From assembly GCA_036245525.1 (NCBI GenBank), contig BTPG01000005.1, positions 213,452,875 through 213,516,874 on the forward strand: 64,000 nt of DNA, read 5' to 3'. This stretch comes from Semisulcospira habei. Its lineage: Eukaryota; Mollusca; Gastropoda; Semisulcospiridae. The notes beneath the pieces are model-generated. The model saw only the letters and a list, made by a program, of their open reading frames with translations, made no database searches and was not told the origin of the DNA. Positions 9,783-19,733 of this stretch are shown here, in pieces; within the stretch, counting starts at the first letter, position 1, and each line of letters begins with the position of its first letter. The position numbers were made by a program, and so were the translations under genes.

Positions 9783-10013
9783 ATGAGCGACACAAAGAAC
9801 TTAATGAACCTTGTCTATCACTCTGCTGTAATAAGTGGACTAGCAGTAGCATATTCTATGTTGGGAAAAAGTCTTCTCAAAATGAAATCAGCAGACCTTA
9901 GTAAATTAGACTTTGAAGACAGTGCTAAGCTAGTAGTTGTTATAACAGCATCGATTGCAACAAAAGATTTTCTTGTCAAGCAAGGAATTATTCCAGAAAA
10001 TATTTCTATGTAA
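9783..10013 (+). CDS. Small two-span membrane protein of the Polinton
   Basis: A 76-aa frame with two hydrophobic stretches: MNLVYHSAVISGLAVAYSML (residues about 8-27) and KLVVVITASIATKDFLV (about 49-65), separated by an acidic linker (SADLSKLDFEDS). The start at 9,783 follows AAGAAAATG. It lies 36 bp after the previous gene and 8 bp before the next, all on the plus strand. I do not recognise it outside Polinton-type elements and assign no function. Confidence 0.65.
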   Translation: MSDTKNLMNLVYHSAVISGLAVAYSMLGKSLLKMKSADLSKLDFEDSAKLVVVITASIATKDFLVKQGIIPENISM

Positions 10014-10021
10014 ATAAAAAT

Positions 10022-10453
10022 ATGGCAACAATAGCTGTCATGATTGGTGGTGCAGTTATTAACGCATTAGCTTTTAGTGGATCAAACTATTTCTTTTCAA
10101 AAGTGAGTAAAGAAGAATCAGCAGAAGAAATGAAGCGTCACAATGAAGCATCTGAAAAACTAGCTCAAGCTCAACAAGATTATGAGAAGCAAAGAATTGA
10201 GAAACTTGATTTTATTAATGAAAAACTAAAACTTGAGGGTCACGCACAGCATACATTTTCAAACGTCGATGACGCGATCAAAGAATACTATCTTGTTACT
10301 GGTGAAGACATATCTATTCCACAACCAAAACTTAGTGACTACTACCAGCCAAGCCCAGAACAAAGAAATGGAGAAATAATATTTGTTCTAGTAGGAATGA
10401 CATTAGTATATTTTACAGGAGTTTATATTGCTAGAAAAAATGGCAGACGCTAA
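10022..10453 (+). CDS. Polinton membrane/coiled-coil protein
   Basis: A 143-aa frame. The N-terminal hydrophobic segment (MIGGAVINALAFSGSNYFF) is followed by a charged helix likely to form a coiled coil (EESAEEMKRHNEASEKLAQ, then QQDYEKQRIEKLDFINEKL). A conserved-looking middle (VDDAIKEYYLVTGEDI, PKLSDYYQPS) leads to a C-terminal membrane span (IIFVLVGMTLVYFTGVYIA) and a basic end. I recall similar proteins beside integrase genes in other animal Polintons, so it is probably a conserved element gene of unknown role. Its last 14 bases overlap the integrase gene. Confidence 0.7.
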   Translation: MATIAVMIGGAVINALAFSGSNYFFSKVSKEESAEEMKRHNEASEKLAQAQQDYEKQRIEKLDFINEKLKLEGHAQHTFSNVDDAIKEYYLVTGEDISIPQPKLSDYYQPSPEQRNGEIIFVLVGMTLVYFTGVYIARKNGRR

Positions 10454-11390
10454 ACTATCAAAAATATATTACTCTCCAATTGGCTACTGGAAAGGGAATA
10501 CTGCAGTAAAAAAATTGCATGCTGCTGTGGGTGGAGATGTCAACCAAATAAAACAGTGGCTTAAAAAACAGGCAATTTGGCAAATATATCTTCCTGCTCC
10601 AAGAAAAATAACAAGGCCTCATTTTGAAAACACTATCCCTAATGACACACACCAAATGGACCTCCTGTTTCTTCCGCATGACACAATAAGAAAGAAACGA
10701 TACAAGTATGCATTAACTGTTGTTGACATAGCTTCAAGGTATAAGGATGCAGAACCCATAACTGACAAAAAAGCTGTAACAGTGGCCACTGCATTATCAA
10801 AAATATATAGTCAAGGTCCTTTAAAATACCCTAGGCTTGTGCAGGTTGATGATGGGAGTGAATTTAAAGGGGCTGTTAATCAATTATTTGCAAAGCATGG
10901 CGTACTGGTTAGACGCGGTATTCCAGGCTTGCATAGATCACAGGCTATTGTAGAAAACTTTAACAAGCAATTATCGGAGAGACTTTTTAGCTATCAGTAT
11001 TCTAAGGAACTCATGCATGACACACGTAACACTGAGTGGGTTAAAAGATTACCATCTGTAATAATAGCAATGAATAATGAGGGTCACCCTAAACCTGTTG
11101 ATGCTATTAAATTGAAAACAATACCGTCAGAAATAAAAACAACAACAACACCTCCAGACACTAGCTTATTTACAAAACAGGTGAGATATTTGTATCAACC
11201 TGGTGAGGCTGAAAATGACGTTAGACGTAGGGCAACTGATCCAATTTGGTCTACATCTGTTCATAATATAAAAAAAATAGTTCCTTCAGCTAATGCAACA
11301 ATATATTATCTGTATGAGCCTGCACCAAAGAGGGCATTTGTTAGAGAAGAATTACAGATTATTCCCACAGATACTGTTACTCACTTTTAA
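10440..11390 (+). CDS. Retroviral-type integrase of the Polinton (INT)
   Basis: A 316-aa DDE integrase that would insert the element DNA into host chromosomes with 6-bp staggers. The start chosen is ATG 10,440 (AGAAAAAATGGCAGAC). An N-terminal helical region precedes the rve core. Asp74 lies in HQMDLLFL, Asp137 in VQVDDGSEF and Glu172 in QAIVENFN. Spacing between the last two (34 residues) fits the DD(34-35)E pattern. The C-terminal third (YLYQPGEAENDVRRRATDPIW) looks like the chromo/SH3-like module usual in Polinton integrases. No stop or frameshift is visible. It overlaps the 3' end of the polymerase gene convergently by 39 bp. Confidence 0.9.
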   Translation: MADAKLSKIYYSPIGYWKGNTAVKKLHAAVGGDVNQIKQWLKKQAIWQIYLPAPRKITRPHFENTIPNDTHQMDLLFLPHDTIRKKRYKYALTVVDIASRYKDAEPITDKKAVTVATALSKIYSQGPLKYPRLVQVDDGSEFKGAVNQLFAKHGVLVRRGIPGLHRSQAIVENFNKQLSERLFSYQYSKELMHDTRNTEWVKRLPSVIIAMNNEGHPKPVDAIKLKTIPSEIKTTTTPPDTSLFTKQVRYLYQPGEAENDVRRRATDPIWSTSVHNIKKIVPSANATIYYLYEPAPKRAFVREELQIIPTDTVTHF

Positions 11391-14300
11391 CAATTTCAAT
11401 TCATCAATTAGTTTATCAAACAGATTATCAGCTATTTCTTTAGATAACTTGAGCCTGTAATGACCTGGTGCATAAGCTTTTTCCTTAGTGTGAAACACTC
11501 TTTTTGTATCCCCAACTGCTAGAGACTTTTTATATGTTTGAATCATTTCAATATTATGTTTGTTTGATCTTAGTGTCTTGTTTGGATAATCAGGCATTAA
11601 TGCACCATCTAACACTTGCTTGTAATGTTCATGTCAAATGTCTTTATTTTTTATTGCTGTTTTCTTGATACCTTTGGCTTTCGACTGACTACCTTTTTGG
11701 TGCAGTATTGAATACATTTTTGACCTCAGTCCAACGTACTCAACTATTGGCACACCATTCAGTTCATCTTTAAACTTACCAGGCACTTTCTTGTTTTGTG
11801 TGTTGAACAGTGGATGGTCTTTAGGGTAATCAGATGTGTCATACATGTGTAACTCTGTTTTCATGTCTTCATAAAAGTCTTCAGTAGGCACATCAATGAT
11901 CATAGAGTCAGTGTCAGTGTATAACAATCGACACTCAGGATACTTTGGTTTGAAGTAATCATAATAAAATTCAAGCATTAACAGTTTTGATAACTCAAGA
12001 ATTGCCATACCAATGAATACTGGCTTATCCAGTTTAACAATCTTTTTTTTGAGTGACACAGCATACAATGATGAATGAAATTCTTTATACCCTGTGTACT
12101 GAGGCTTACTTGTAAGTTTAATTGCACCCGATTCAGTTGTGACCAGTCTCACATCTTTGCGGTGATGAGGATTTTCCATTGTCTTGCCAAAACAGGCATT
12201 GTTCATAAGCTTAAAGAAGTCTTTGTCAAATGCAGTGTTACCTTCTCTCGCACGCAATGTTGTATTTTTCATTATGTAATCTTTCATGAAAGCACTTTGG
12301 TCAAATTGAATACCTCTGTGAACTTTCTTTAGTACTAACCCATGTCTGATGTAAAACTGTAACAAGCGATAGTGGCAAACGTAATTAAATTTGTCATTCA
12401 AATTGGGTACAAGTTTAGTGTCTTCTTTTTTCCCAGTCAAACTCAGTTTCTCAACTGCTAATGGATAATCATTATGGTAATCATGTAAATGGTGTGGATA
12501 CTCCAAGTCTACTTCAAAGATCCAACCCTTTTCATCATTTTGACCTCGATCCATAATATATTTTGTTAATTTTTTTATGCCATACTGTGACAAATCATAC
12601 AAACAAAAGTTTTTTAATGGCAACAATTCACACATTGCAAATCCATACAAATTATTAGCATCCAAGTATGTAATAAATGACATTGGCTTTGAGGGGTCAA
12701 AGTCGTCAAGATATTTATTATTTGCCTTGCCATAATTGTTTGCTGCTAGACTAATACCACCTCTCAATCCACGTTCCACCATTTCACCCATCGTACGATC
12801 AGACAACAGGTCTATAGATATCTTACTGGATTTCAAAAATGCATCCCATGTCATGCCAGGACTAGTTATGTAACAAGCAGGGTCAAGCTTGTAGTGTAAC
12901 AAACCCTTTTCACGGTAACTTTCAAATACGTCTGCTAGCAAACAGACATCAGCCTTTAAGTACTGATCGTGGTAATCACCAATAGTTTCACACCCTAGTT
13001 TTTTCCACGCATCAAGTGCATGCTGGTATTCAGAGTCAGAAATACCGTTACCAGTTAGTGTAGAATAAAATTTCTCTTTTGGAGGCAGTCTCCTTTCCTC
13101 AAAAACTACCCAGTCACTGATGTACTAATATGGATAAACACCTTTTTTAATCAAGTCCGGCTCAAAATATTTACTTGTTATTGGATACTCACTCAGTCCT
13201 TCTGCCAGACTAGCAAGACCTAAAGACAAATGTTGCATGGAGTCATAAAATGCTAATTTGTCCAATCTAAAAGTCAAGTACTTCTCAGTTGTCTGGGCAA
13301 TGCAACTAATTTTTCTGTAAGACTCATCAACAGCCTGCATGATGATGTGTGAATCATATCCCTTCAGATTGTGAAAAAAGATTGGTAACTTATATGTCTT
13401 AGGATCTGTTTTTAATAACAAGTTACAATTGTTATGTGCAGCGCCTCTGTAACGTCCAGTTATGTGATCGTGGTCACGAACTTTATCACCCTCTAAAGGC
13501 TGTTCACAAATCCAACACGTCTCTGCTGTATCAAATTTTAGTTTGTCTTCTTCTGTCATCACCAAAGGCATCTGACATGTTGTGAGATACTGTACTACCT
13601 GACTATACAGTTGTCTCATTTCTGTTAAAAACAGACAAGCTGCATTTTCACCCCTGTAGATAACAGGTTCTGAATGAAGACCGTCTGACCTAACAAGAAT
13701 GTATCCAAAAGAACACACCACTTGGTCACTCAATTTTATAGTCTTTGGTAATGACTCTGGAACAGGACCCTCATATGGAACAACGAGTGATTCAAAATCT
13801 GCATACACTACAAACGGCAGCTTTTGCTGATTCCCATAGTTCTTAAAATACACTTGACTACCAGGATCTGGATACTTAAGTACAGTTTGTATGTCATCAG
13901 CTGACCTGCAGTGTAAAATGTGATTATGTGCTATTTTAATAGAAGAGAATCTCTGTAAACATCTCTTGCACACTTCCTGTTTCCCATTGTGTTTCGTTGT
14001 ATATGAATAAATTAGACGTGACATATTCCTGATAATTGTGTAGTGGAAGTTATTGTCATCTCCAATTAGCAACATGTCAACATGTTTATCTTCTGGCTGC
14101 CCATAGGTTGGGGCAATTGGAGATACTCTAATTGGCTGTAACTTATTCTCAGATTCATTTTCCCACACAAACACATTCACAGATATACCAGGATTTAGTT
14201 TTTCAAACAAGTCTATGTCCTCCACCTTAACAGGGAACTCAATGCCACTGAAGTTGAGTTCATTTACAAATTTGGTATAGTTAGATACACGATCAGGTTT

Positions 14301-14795
14301 TGCTTTTACAAAATGAAGTTTAGCAAGCACACACCACATGAAACAATAGTTGTCATTGTTCTGAATATTAACAACAGCCTTTTTGTTTGCAACCTCTGTT
14401 GGCAGTGGCAACCATGATTTACCTAATATAGGATGATACCTAGACTGCTTTAGTTGTAGTTCATGTACAAGGCCTTCATGCCAGCCAGACCCTTGCATTT
14501 CTGCTCTGTCAATTGCTTCATGGAAGTCTGGTAACAATCTTTCTCTAAACACTTTCTCTAGTTCTCTTCTCGAATTAACTGTGTGCTGCCTTGTCGAGAT
14601 ATACGTTACAATAACTTCACCAACATCTCTGGCAAATTCTATTTTTGCAACAATCTGAATCTTTACACTATCAGAAAGAAGGTTATTTTGTATGACTAAA
14701 AAAGATCTTTCTATTGATTCATAGACATTGTAAATATTAGATATAGGTAAGTCAGTTGTGTGAAACACGTTTCTTAATCTTTGATGGTTGTCCAT
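11352..14795 (-). pseudogene. Protein-primed DNA polymerase B (POLB), two nonsense codons
   Basis: One continuous minus-strand frame of 1,148 codons broken by two in-frame stops: TAG at codon 557 (13,125-13,127) and TGA at codon 1,054 (11,634-11,636). Visible parts are an N-terminal region with NNDNYCFMW (Cys151) and FHYTIIRNMSRLI, a CKRC...HNHILHC finger (about 276-296), Exo I YADFES (Asp333, Glu335), an HNH-like CWIC...RDHDHITGRYRG segment (about 427-450), Exo II FFHNLKGYD (about 473-481), motif A LDANNLYGF (about 711-719), motif B KLMNNACFGKT (about 862) and motif C YTDTDS (about 961). Length and order fit Polinton pPolB, which replicates the element by protein priming. The second stop fits C-to-T decay at a CpG. 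Confidence 0.93.
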
Positions 14796-14887
14796 CTTTT
14801 TTATTTGTCCGACAAAAAAATAAATAGAAAATTATATAATGAAAATGACACTTTATTGACTAAAATCTATATAATAGACAAAATTAA

Positions 14888-15283
14888 TCACCAACTAATA
14901 AGCCACTTCATTGATATGTCTTCTGTGGTATCATTTTCAAGCTTTTGCATGTGTAATATCGTTTTACTGACAGTAATAAATTTAACATTTTTATTTTCTT
15001 TTTTTATTTGATAGTATATGTTTAAACACATAATCTTAAACCAGTCAGATTTAGCATCATAAACTAAAAAATTTGCTGTCCTATTATTATAAAGTGGAAA
15101 AGTATTAGAATATCCAAGATAAAAACTATATGTCATGTACATCTTCATCGGTGATGGGAGTTCTGAAAAAGGGCGTCTAACTTGTGTTTTTAAGTCACTA
15201 ATATGCATAAAACCCCTGAAACTCGATGTAATATCCATGAATTTACCAATAGGCCAATTTTGATCCTCTTGTCCGTCCATCAT
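14888..15283 (-). CDS. Unrecognised 131-aa Polinton protein beside the ATPase
   Basis: The frame starts at an ATG preceded by ATAAAAAATG on the minus strand. It encodes a soluble, aromatic-rich protein (IGKFMDITSSFRGFM, MYMTYSFYLGYSNTFPLYNN, DWFKIMCLNIYYQ). It lies between the polymerase and the ATPase, where many Polintons carry the adenovirus-like maturation protease. I cannot see a protease signature: there is a single Cys (in IMCLNIYY) and no convincing Trp-x-His or Gln-plus-Cys arrangement. I therefore leave it unnamed. It may be a diverged protease or a different virion protein. Confidence 0.6.
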   Translation of the reverse strand: MMDGQEDQNWPIGKFMDITSSFRGFMHISDLKTQVRRPFSELPSPMKMYMTYSFYLGYSNTFPLYNNRTANFLVYDAKSDWFKIMCLNIYYQIKKENKNVKFITVSKTILHMQKLENDTTEDISMKWLISW

Positions 15284-15310
15284 TTTTTATAGACAAACCA
15301 AAAAGATAAA

Positions 15311-15916
15311 TTAATTTACTAACCCATACCCTGTGGGCTGATCTGTCTTTAAAATGAGCTTTAGGTGCTTAGTCGATTTCAGTTTATTTTTTACATCATC
15401 ACGTTCATGCTTATTTGGAATGACATCGTTTTCTCTGAGACAGTATTCAAAGCTGTCACGATCCTTACAGTAAAACAAACAGATAAACTTTAACTGCTCT
15501 CGAAAATCTTTCAATACAGCATTATATTTTTGTGTGAGAATCCATACACTCACGTTTGCGTGTCTACCACTGAAGGCAAGTTCTGCTAAAGTATTTCTCT
15601 TTTTGACAATGTCTTTCTCTGCAGAGCAATCATCGACAATAAATAAAGTTGGCTGTCCTTCAAATTTCTTGTAAAAATATTGTAGGTATTCATTCAGTTT
15701 TTTATCAGGGTCAACTAAGTAAATGTTGCTGTCAGTCCAAATGAATAAACGGTTGTGATAAGCTTTGTTGTGTTTGATTGTTGGACAAAATATTACAATG
15801 TTTTCAAAATGGTGGATGTATCTTGTTTGTAATAGGTTAAGTACAAATTCAGTTTTACCACACCCTGTCGCACCACAAAATAAGCCACAGTGTGGGTCAA
15901 GGGTCATTAGGTTCAT
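15311..15916 (-). CDS. FtsK/HerA-type genome-packaging ATPase (ATP)
   Basis: A 201-aa P-loop ATPase starting at the ATG in ATTAAAATG (15,916). A longer frame upstream has only a GTG. Walker A is GATGCGKT at residues 15-22. Walker B is TLFIVDD with Asp95-Asp96. A sensor-like WILTQ follows near residue 126. Length and motif spacing match the A32/FtsK-like packaging ATPases of Polintons, virophages and adenovirus-like elements, which pump DNA into the capsid. It lies 27 bp downstream of the 131-aa gene's start and 19 bp from the end of the capsid gene, all on the minus strand, which suggests a morphogenesis block. Confidence 0.9.
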   Translation of the reverse strand: MNLMTLDPHCGLFCGATGCGKTEFVLNLLQTRYIHHFENIVIFCPTIKHNKAYHNRLFIWTDSNIYLVDPDKKLNEYLQYFYKKFEGQPTLFIVDDCSAEKDIVKKRNTLAELAFSGRHANVSVWILTQKYNAVLKDFREQLKFICLFYCKDRDSFEYCLRENDVIPNKHERDDVKNKLKSTKHLKLILKTDQPTGYGLVN

Positions 15917-15935
15917 TTTAATACACAATATAATT

Positions 15936-17219
15936 TTAATATATGTGTCCACTCAGTCTGCTTTCTGCAATATTGAGTTGTGCGTCATAAATTAGATACA
16001 AATATATGTTTATGGCTGCAGCAGTTTCAACCTTCTTTTGTATCTGAATTGTTATTCCATCACTACCATTCTCAACAGTTCGTCCTGACCCATGAAGATA
16101 GTCATCATCTGTACTACGCAGGTCTAACCACAGTGCATACTTGTTTGTCAGGTATTGACCAATCCTAACGTCATACAGATGTAGATCTTTGCACGCAATG
16201 TTTGCTGGTTTATCTCTAATCCTTCCACCCGCAAAAGACTTTGTGATCTCATCGTAGTGTTGATAAGGCAGCATTCCAGACGCGTACACTTGATTAGGAC
16301 GGCCTTCGATTGTGCAGGACAAATGTGTAATCTTAGGATTGTAGAATTTTTCTGAATCCCGTTTGTATGGACTCACAGGTTCAACAAACAACATAAGAAT
16401 ACCTTTCAATGACCTGGCAGGTGTGTTCAAGTTTATGTTCCACATTGGGTCGCTCTTGTCTTTTTGCATTAAACTGTGTCTAATCACCCTATCATAATAA
16501 ATTGGAAGTCTTGACTGGTACTGATTTTGAATGAGTCTGGCTAGTTCAGTATGTGTGACAATTTCGTATTCCAAGGAAATGTTAGAGATCTTGTATGTTG
16601 CATCTGTGGCAGATGATTTTATAACTTTGGAGTAGTCATTGAAAGTTAGTTCAAAGCTCAGACGGTCATTCAGTGCCCCTTGATAATAAGGCAGATGAGC
16701 TGTTAGGATTTCAAACTCAAGTGGAATGTAGAATCTGGATCCATATGTTTCGGCCATTATAACATCCATGGCTGTATTAGTTACTTTATCTCCGGCGTCG
16801 ATTCGAAGTTTACCAACATTATCTGGCTGTATGCCTTGGTAAATACGGTCTTCTCGTTCTTCTCTTGTTAGCCAAAGGTCTTTGTAACAATAGAATACAT
16901 CTGAGTCATCAAGACTAAACACTTCCTGTCCTTCAAGTTTTACTTTAATAGTTCTAACAATTGCTCTGCCAAGATTGTTAACTAGTGTTCTGTTCACGTC
17001 TGCGTCTGATGAAAGTTCAATATTAAAAGCAAGGCGTGCAGTGCCAGGAACAATAACGTCACTGGGTCCTAGGTTTGGAAACTTAACTGTAAGTGTTTGG
17101 TTCTGGTCTATGGTACTTGGATTGTTCGTGATGACTATGGATTGTCGAATGGCCTTAACACCCAGGGGCTCACGTAGTTTTCTGTATGGGTCTAACTTTG
17201 ATCCGTAAGACTGTGTCAT
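15936..17219 (-). CDS. Putative major capsid protein (double jelly-roll)
   Basis: A 427-aa protein with no signal peptide or membrane span. Start at ATG 17,219, preceded by AATAAAAATG. It is rich in beta-strand-like segments: QTLTVKFPNLGPSDVIVPGT, FYIPLEFEILTAHLPYYQGA, DRLSFELTFNDYSKVI and KYALWLDLRSTDDDYLHGSG. The IPL...LPYYQGALNDRLSFELTF stretch resembles the inter-barrel region of double-jelly-roll capsid proteins of Polintons and virophages. Size, position beside the packaging ATPase and composition support the capsid call. Structure prediction would settle it. The frame is fully open. Confidence 0.7.
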   Translation of the reverse strand: MTQSYGSKLDPYRKLREPLGVKAIRQSIVITNNPSTIDQNQTLTVKFPNLGPSDVIVPGTARLAFNIELSSDADVNRTLVNNLGRAIVRTIKVKLEGQEVFSLDDSDVFYCYKDLWLTREEREDRIYQGIQPDNVGKLRIDAGDKVTNTAMDVIMAETYGSRFYIPLEFEILTAHLPYYQGALNDRLSFELTFNDYSKVIKSSATDATYKISNISLEYEIVTHTELARLIQNQYQSRLPIYYDRVIRHSLMQKDKSDPMWNINLNTPARSLKGILMLFVEPVSPYKRDSEKFYNPKITHLSCTIEGRPNQVYASGMLPYQHYDEITKSFAGGRIRDKPANIACKDLHLYDVRIGQYLTNKYALWLDLRSTDDDYLHGSGRTVENGSDGITIQIQKKVETAAAINIYLYLIYDAQLNIAESRLSGHIY

Positions 17220-17259
17220 TTTTATTATGCACAATAAAAAATAATAAATTAATAAAACA

Positions 17260-18477
17260 ATGGCAGCGGGAGGAGTTAATCATGAAGATTTTGAAATGGA
17301 TGACATGAATGACTATGATACTGGTGCAACAGATATGACTGGAATGGTAACTAGTTCTAGTATGTATCACGAACTATTAAAAGACAAAGTAAACTCATTT
17401 TATGACAGTGTTGGTGTCCACCCAGATGTAATAGATCCTAATCAATTTGAATATGATAAAGGGCACTTATTTGTAAATACAGACAGAGGGAAAATATATC
17501 TAACACATAAAAATAATCCTTCTAAGTTTAGGGCTTTAAGTACAATTAAAGGTGAAGTCGGTGGTAACTCTGGGTTGGCAAGATACCTTGGTATTGGAGG
17601 GTCTCCTGTTCCCCCAAGACTTGTTAGTATGCTTCACGACACGCAAACAAAGTTGCCAACAGGGCAACAAATTGATGTGGCACCAGTAACAAGCCTACCA
17701 AAAATAGCAAACACAGTAATACAAGAAACCTCATTTACAGAAGAACAAATAAATGACGAATTAAAAACAATTGGTGACTCTCCTTTGACAAAGCGGGAGT
17801 TAGCTGGGTTGGATAAAACACTGCAGACGATAAGAGGTGAGATGGTTAATAATATTGCCAAACTGGGAGAGCTTGATAAACACATAGAACGTGAAAAAGA
17901 GAAACTGGCTACAGCAGACAATGGAAATCTTGACATAGAAATGAAAGAAAGAATACAAAAAAGATTAAATGATTTGTATACAGAAAGATCAGCGCGGCTA
18001 GAAGTAGTTGAAATTGGAAGACAAAAACTAAAATCACAGGTCAACAGGATTAGAGAAACTATTCAGAAAATACTTCACGAAGACACTACTCTGGCTGAGA
18101 GACTAAAAACACTTTTCAGAGAACAGGGCATCACAATTGCCAGTTTAATTACAGCTCTGGGGTTTATTATCAGTACAGTTGTGTTGGCTGTAACGGGTGG
18201 TGGTTCTCCACCTCCAGCACCACCAACCCCAGTCCCCACAGATCCAAAAGATTTACAGTCGTGGGTAAAGAAACAACTGTCTCACATATCAGACTTGCTT
18301 AAGAAATTGGCTGTGAAAGCAATGGACGCTTTGCCTGGCATTATAGGCACTGTTGTCAGTTGGCTGATTAGTACAGCGGCAAAGGCAGTAGGGTTTATGG
18401 CAGAACATGTGTGGGTCTTTTTGGTGACAGTAGGAGGGTTAATAGTGGGTTATTTAATGAAACAGGTAAAGAAGTAA
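17260..18477 (+). CDS. Large coiled-coil membrane protein of the Polinton
   Basis: A 405-aa frame starting at ATG 17,260 (AATAAAACAATGG). The acidic N-terminus leads to a soluble region (KGHLFVNTDRGKIYLTHKN), then a long coiled coil at about residues 180-280 (LGELDKHIEREKEKLA, ERIQKRLNDLYTERSARLE). The conserved-looking LAERLKTLFREQGITIASL precedes a membrane span (ITALGFIISTVVLAVTGG), a proline linker (SPPPAPPTPVPTDP), an amphipathic region and a final span (WVFLVTVGGLIVGYLM). Proteins of this architecture recur in animal Polintons with unknown function. It diverges from the capsid gene across a 40-bp gap and overlaps the next gene tail-to-tail by 24 bp. Confidence 0.75.
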   Translation: MAAGGVNHEDFEMDDMNDYDTGATDMTGMVTSSSMYHELLKDKVNSFYDSVGVHPDVIDPNQFEYDKGHLFVNTDRGKIYLTHKNNPSKFRALSTIKGEVGGNSGLARYLGIGGSPVPPRLVSMLHDTQTKLPTGQQIDVAPVTSLPKIANTVIQETSFTEEQINDELKTIGDSPLTKRELAGLDKTLQTIRGEMVNNIAKLGELDKHIEREKEKLATADNGNLDIEMKERIQKRLNDLYTERSARLEVVEIGRQKLKSQVNRIRETIQKILHEDTTLAERLKTLFREQGITIASLITALGFIISTVVLAVTGGGSPPPAPPTPVPTDPKDLQSWVKKQLSHISDLLKKLAVKAMDALPGIIGTVVSWLISTAAKAVGFMAEHVWVFLVTVGGLIVGYLMKQVKK

Positions 18478-19707
18478 TACCCCTAATCCAGTGAGACCTA
18501 TTACCAATGCTGTTCTCTCTGACTCATGGGTGTCAAGGATTGGTGTTGGTGTTGGTGTTGGGACCGGGGTTGTTATTGTCTGTACGGGTGATGACGTTAC
18601 TGGTGCTGATGTCATTAATGGTTTTAATGTCTGTACATGTGTGGTTGTGACCCCCAAGTTTACAGATTGATTGAGACCGAGTTTCTGACCAACACCTGCA
18701 ACAACTATTTCATTATTATAATTTGTTATTGTACCCATTTGGAGTTGAAGGTCTGATGGCAACATGTATAACCCAATACCAACTACAAAGTCAACTTTTG
18801 ATCTAGCATATCTTAAAACGTCTTGGTAACGTTGTATGCTTGATGGGAGATCTACTGTTGAATTAATTGAATCTTCAAGATTAGCAAGAAACTGTTTTTG
18901 TGCTTCAAACTTTCCACTTCCATTCAAAATGTTTGATTTTGTTAGTGACTGTGCACCTAGTATACACCAGACATATGTTCTGATAGACTCATTTACGCGC
19001 TCGACTCCCGCTTGAGTAAATCCGTCAGATTTATCTAAAATAAATGTGGTCCAGGCGTTAGACTGTTTCTGTTCTATTGATCCTAACCAGACTTGTGATT
19101 TTGATGAGAATGAAGTGTAACCAGGGTAATAATCTTGAGGGTATTGTCTGTGACTCATAGCATAATACAATGTTCCCAGGCCTTTGTGATCATCAAGTTT
19201 TTGTGTAAAGTCATACTTTGTACTGATGTTAAACTCATTACAGATGCGTTCAAATGCTTTCATATTCATGGGATTATTAAACTGATTAAAACTGGATTCA
19301 GTTGGTAATGGTGTATGCAGTTCTGACAGAATACGTCTAAGCTGGTAATATGTGTGGAAATGATACACAGATCTAATCAGTTTGTTTGAGTGATTCAAAT
19401 GGTCTGTAAATGAAACACCACAGCCTGTAGTTGAGCATAGTATTGCAAAGTTGAGTTGGTTTTGAAACATCTGTAGTGGACTTGAAGACCACTTTCTTGC
19501 AGTAGAGTCATCTGTTATTGGAGGGTTTAGGTAATGGTCAAACGGATTCGGTACTTTGACTTGGAATAGATCTTGTTCAGACACAGCTATGTCGAGCTGG
19601 TTTAGTTGAATTATTTTCTGTTCATAAGTAGGTGCAACATTATATTTGGCATCCACGTTAAATTGAAACGCGTTTACAATGGCAATTGTTGGTGATTTAA
19701 ATTCCAT
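18454..19707 (-). CDS. Polinton type I-like membrane-anchored protein
   Basis: A 417-aa frame from ATG 19,707. The large N-terminal domain (about 340 aa) is mostly hydrophilic with aromatic patches (HFHTYYQLRRILSELHTPLP, QYPQDYYPGYTSFSS). A Thr/Pro/Val-rich stalk follows (TTPVPTPTPTPILDTHES), then a C-terminal membrane span (ALVIGLTGLGVLLLYLF). A globular domain, an extended linker and a C-terminal anchor suggest a surface or virion-membrane protein, but I recognise no family. No Cys-rich or fusion-peptide pattern is obvious. The coding frame is intact. Confidence 0.7.
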   Translation of the reverse strand: MEFKSPTIAIVNAFQFNVDAKYNVAPTYEQKIIQLNQLDIAVSEQDLFQVKVPNPFDHYLNPPITDDSTARKWSSSPLQMFQNQLNFAILCSTTGCGVSFTDHLNHSNKLIRSVYHFHTYYQLRRILSELHTPLPTESSFNQFNNPMNMKAFERICNEFNISTKYDFTQKLDDHKGLGTLYYAMSHRQYPQDYYPGYTSFSSKSQVWLGSIEQKQSNAWTTFILDKSDGFTQAGVERVNESIRTYVWCILGAQSLTKSNILNGSGKFEAQKQFLANLEDSINSTVDLPSSIQRYQDVLRYARSKVDFVVGIGLYMLPSDLQLQMGTITNYNNEIVVAGVGQKLGLNQSVNLGVTTTHVQTLKPLMTSAPVTSSPVQTITTPVPTPTPTPILDTHESERTALVIGLTGLGVLLLYLFH

Positions 19708-19733
19708 TGTGCTTTTTTTATGTGATAATAAAA

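Noticed and set aside
14888..15283. Adenovirus-like protease call based on position
   Set aside because: Catalytic residues could not be identified, so it is left unnamed.
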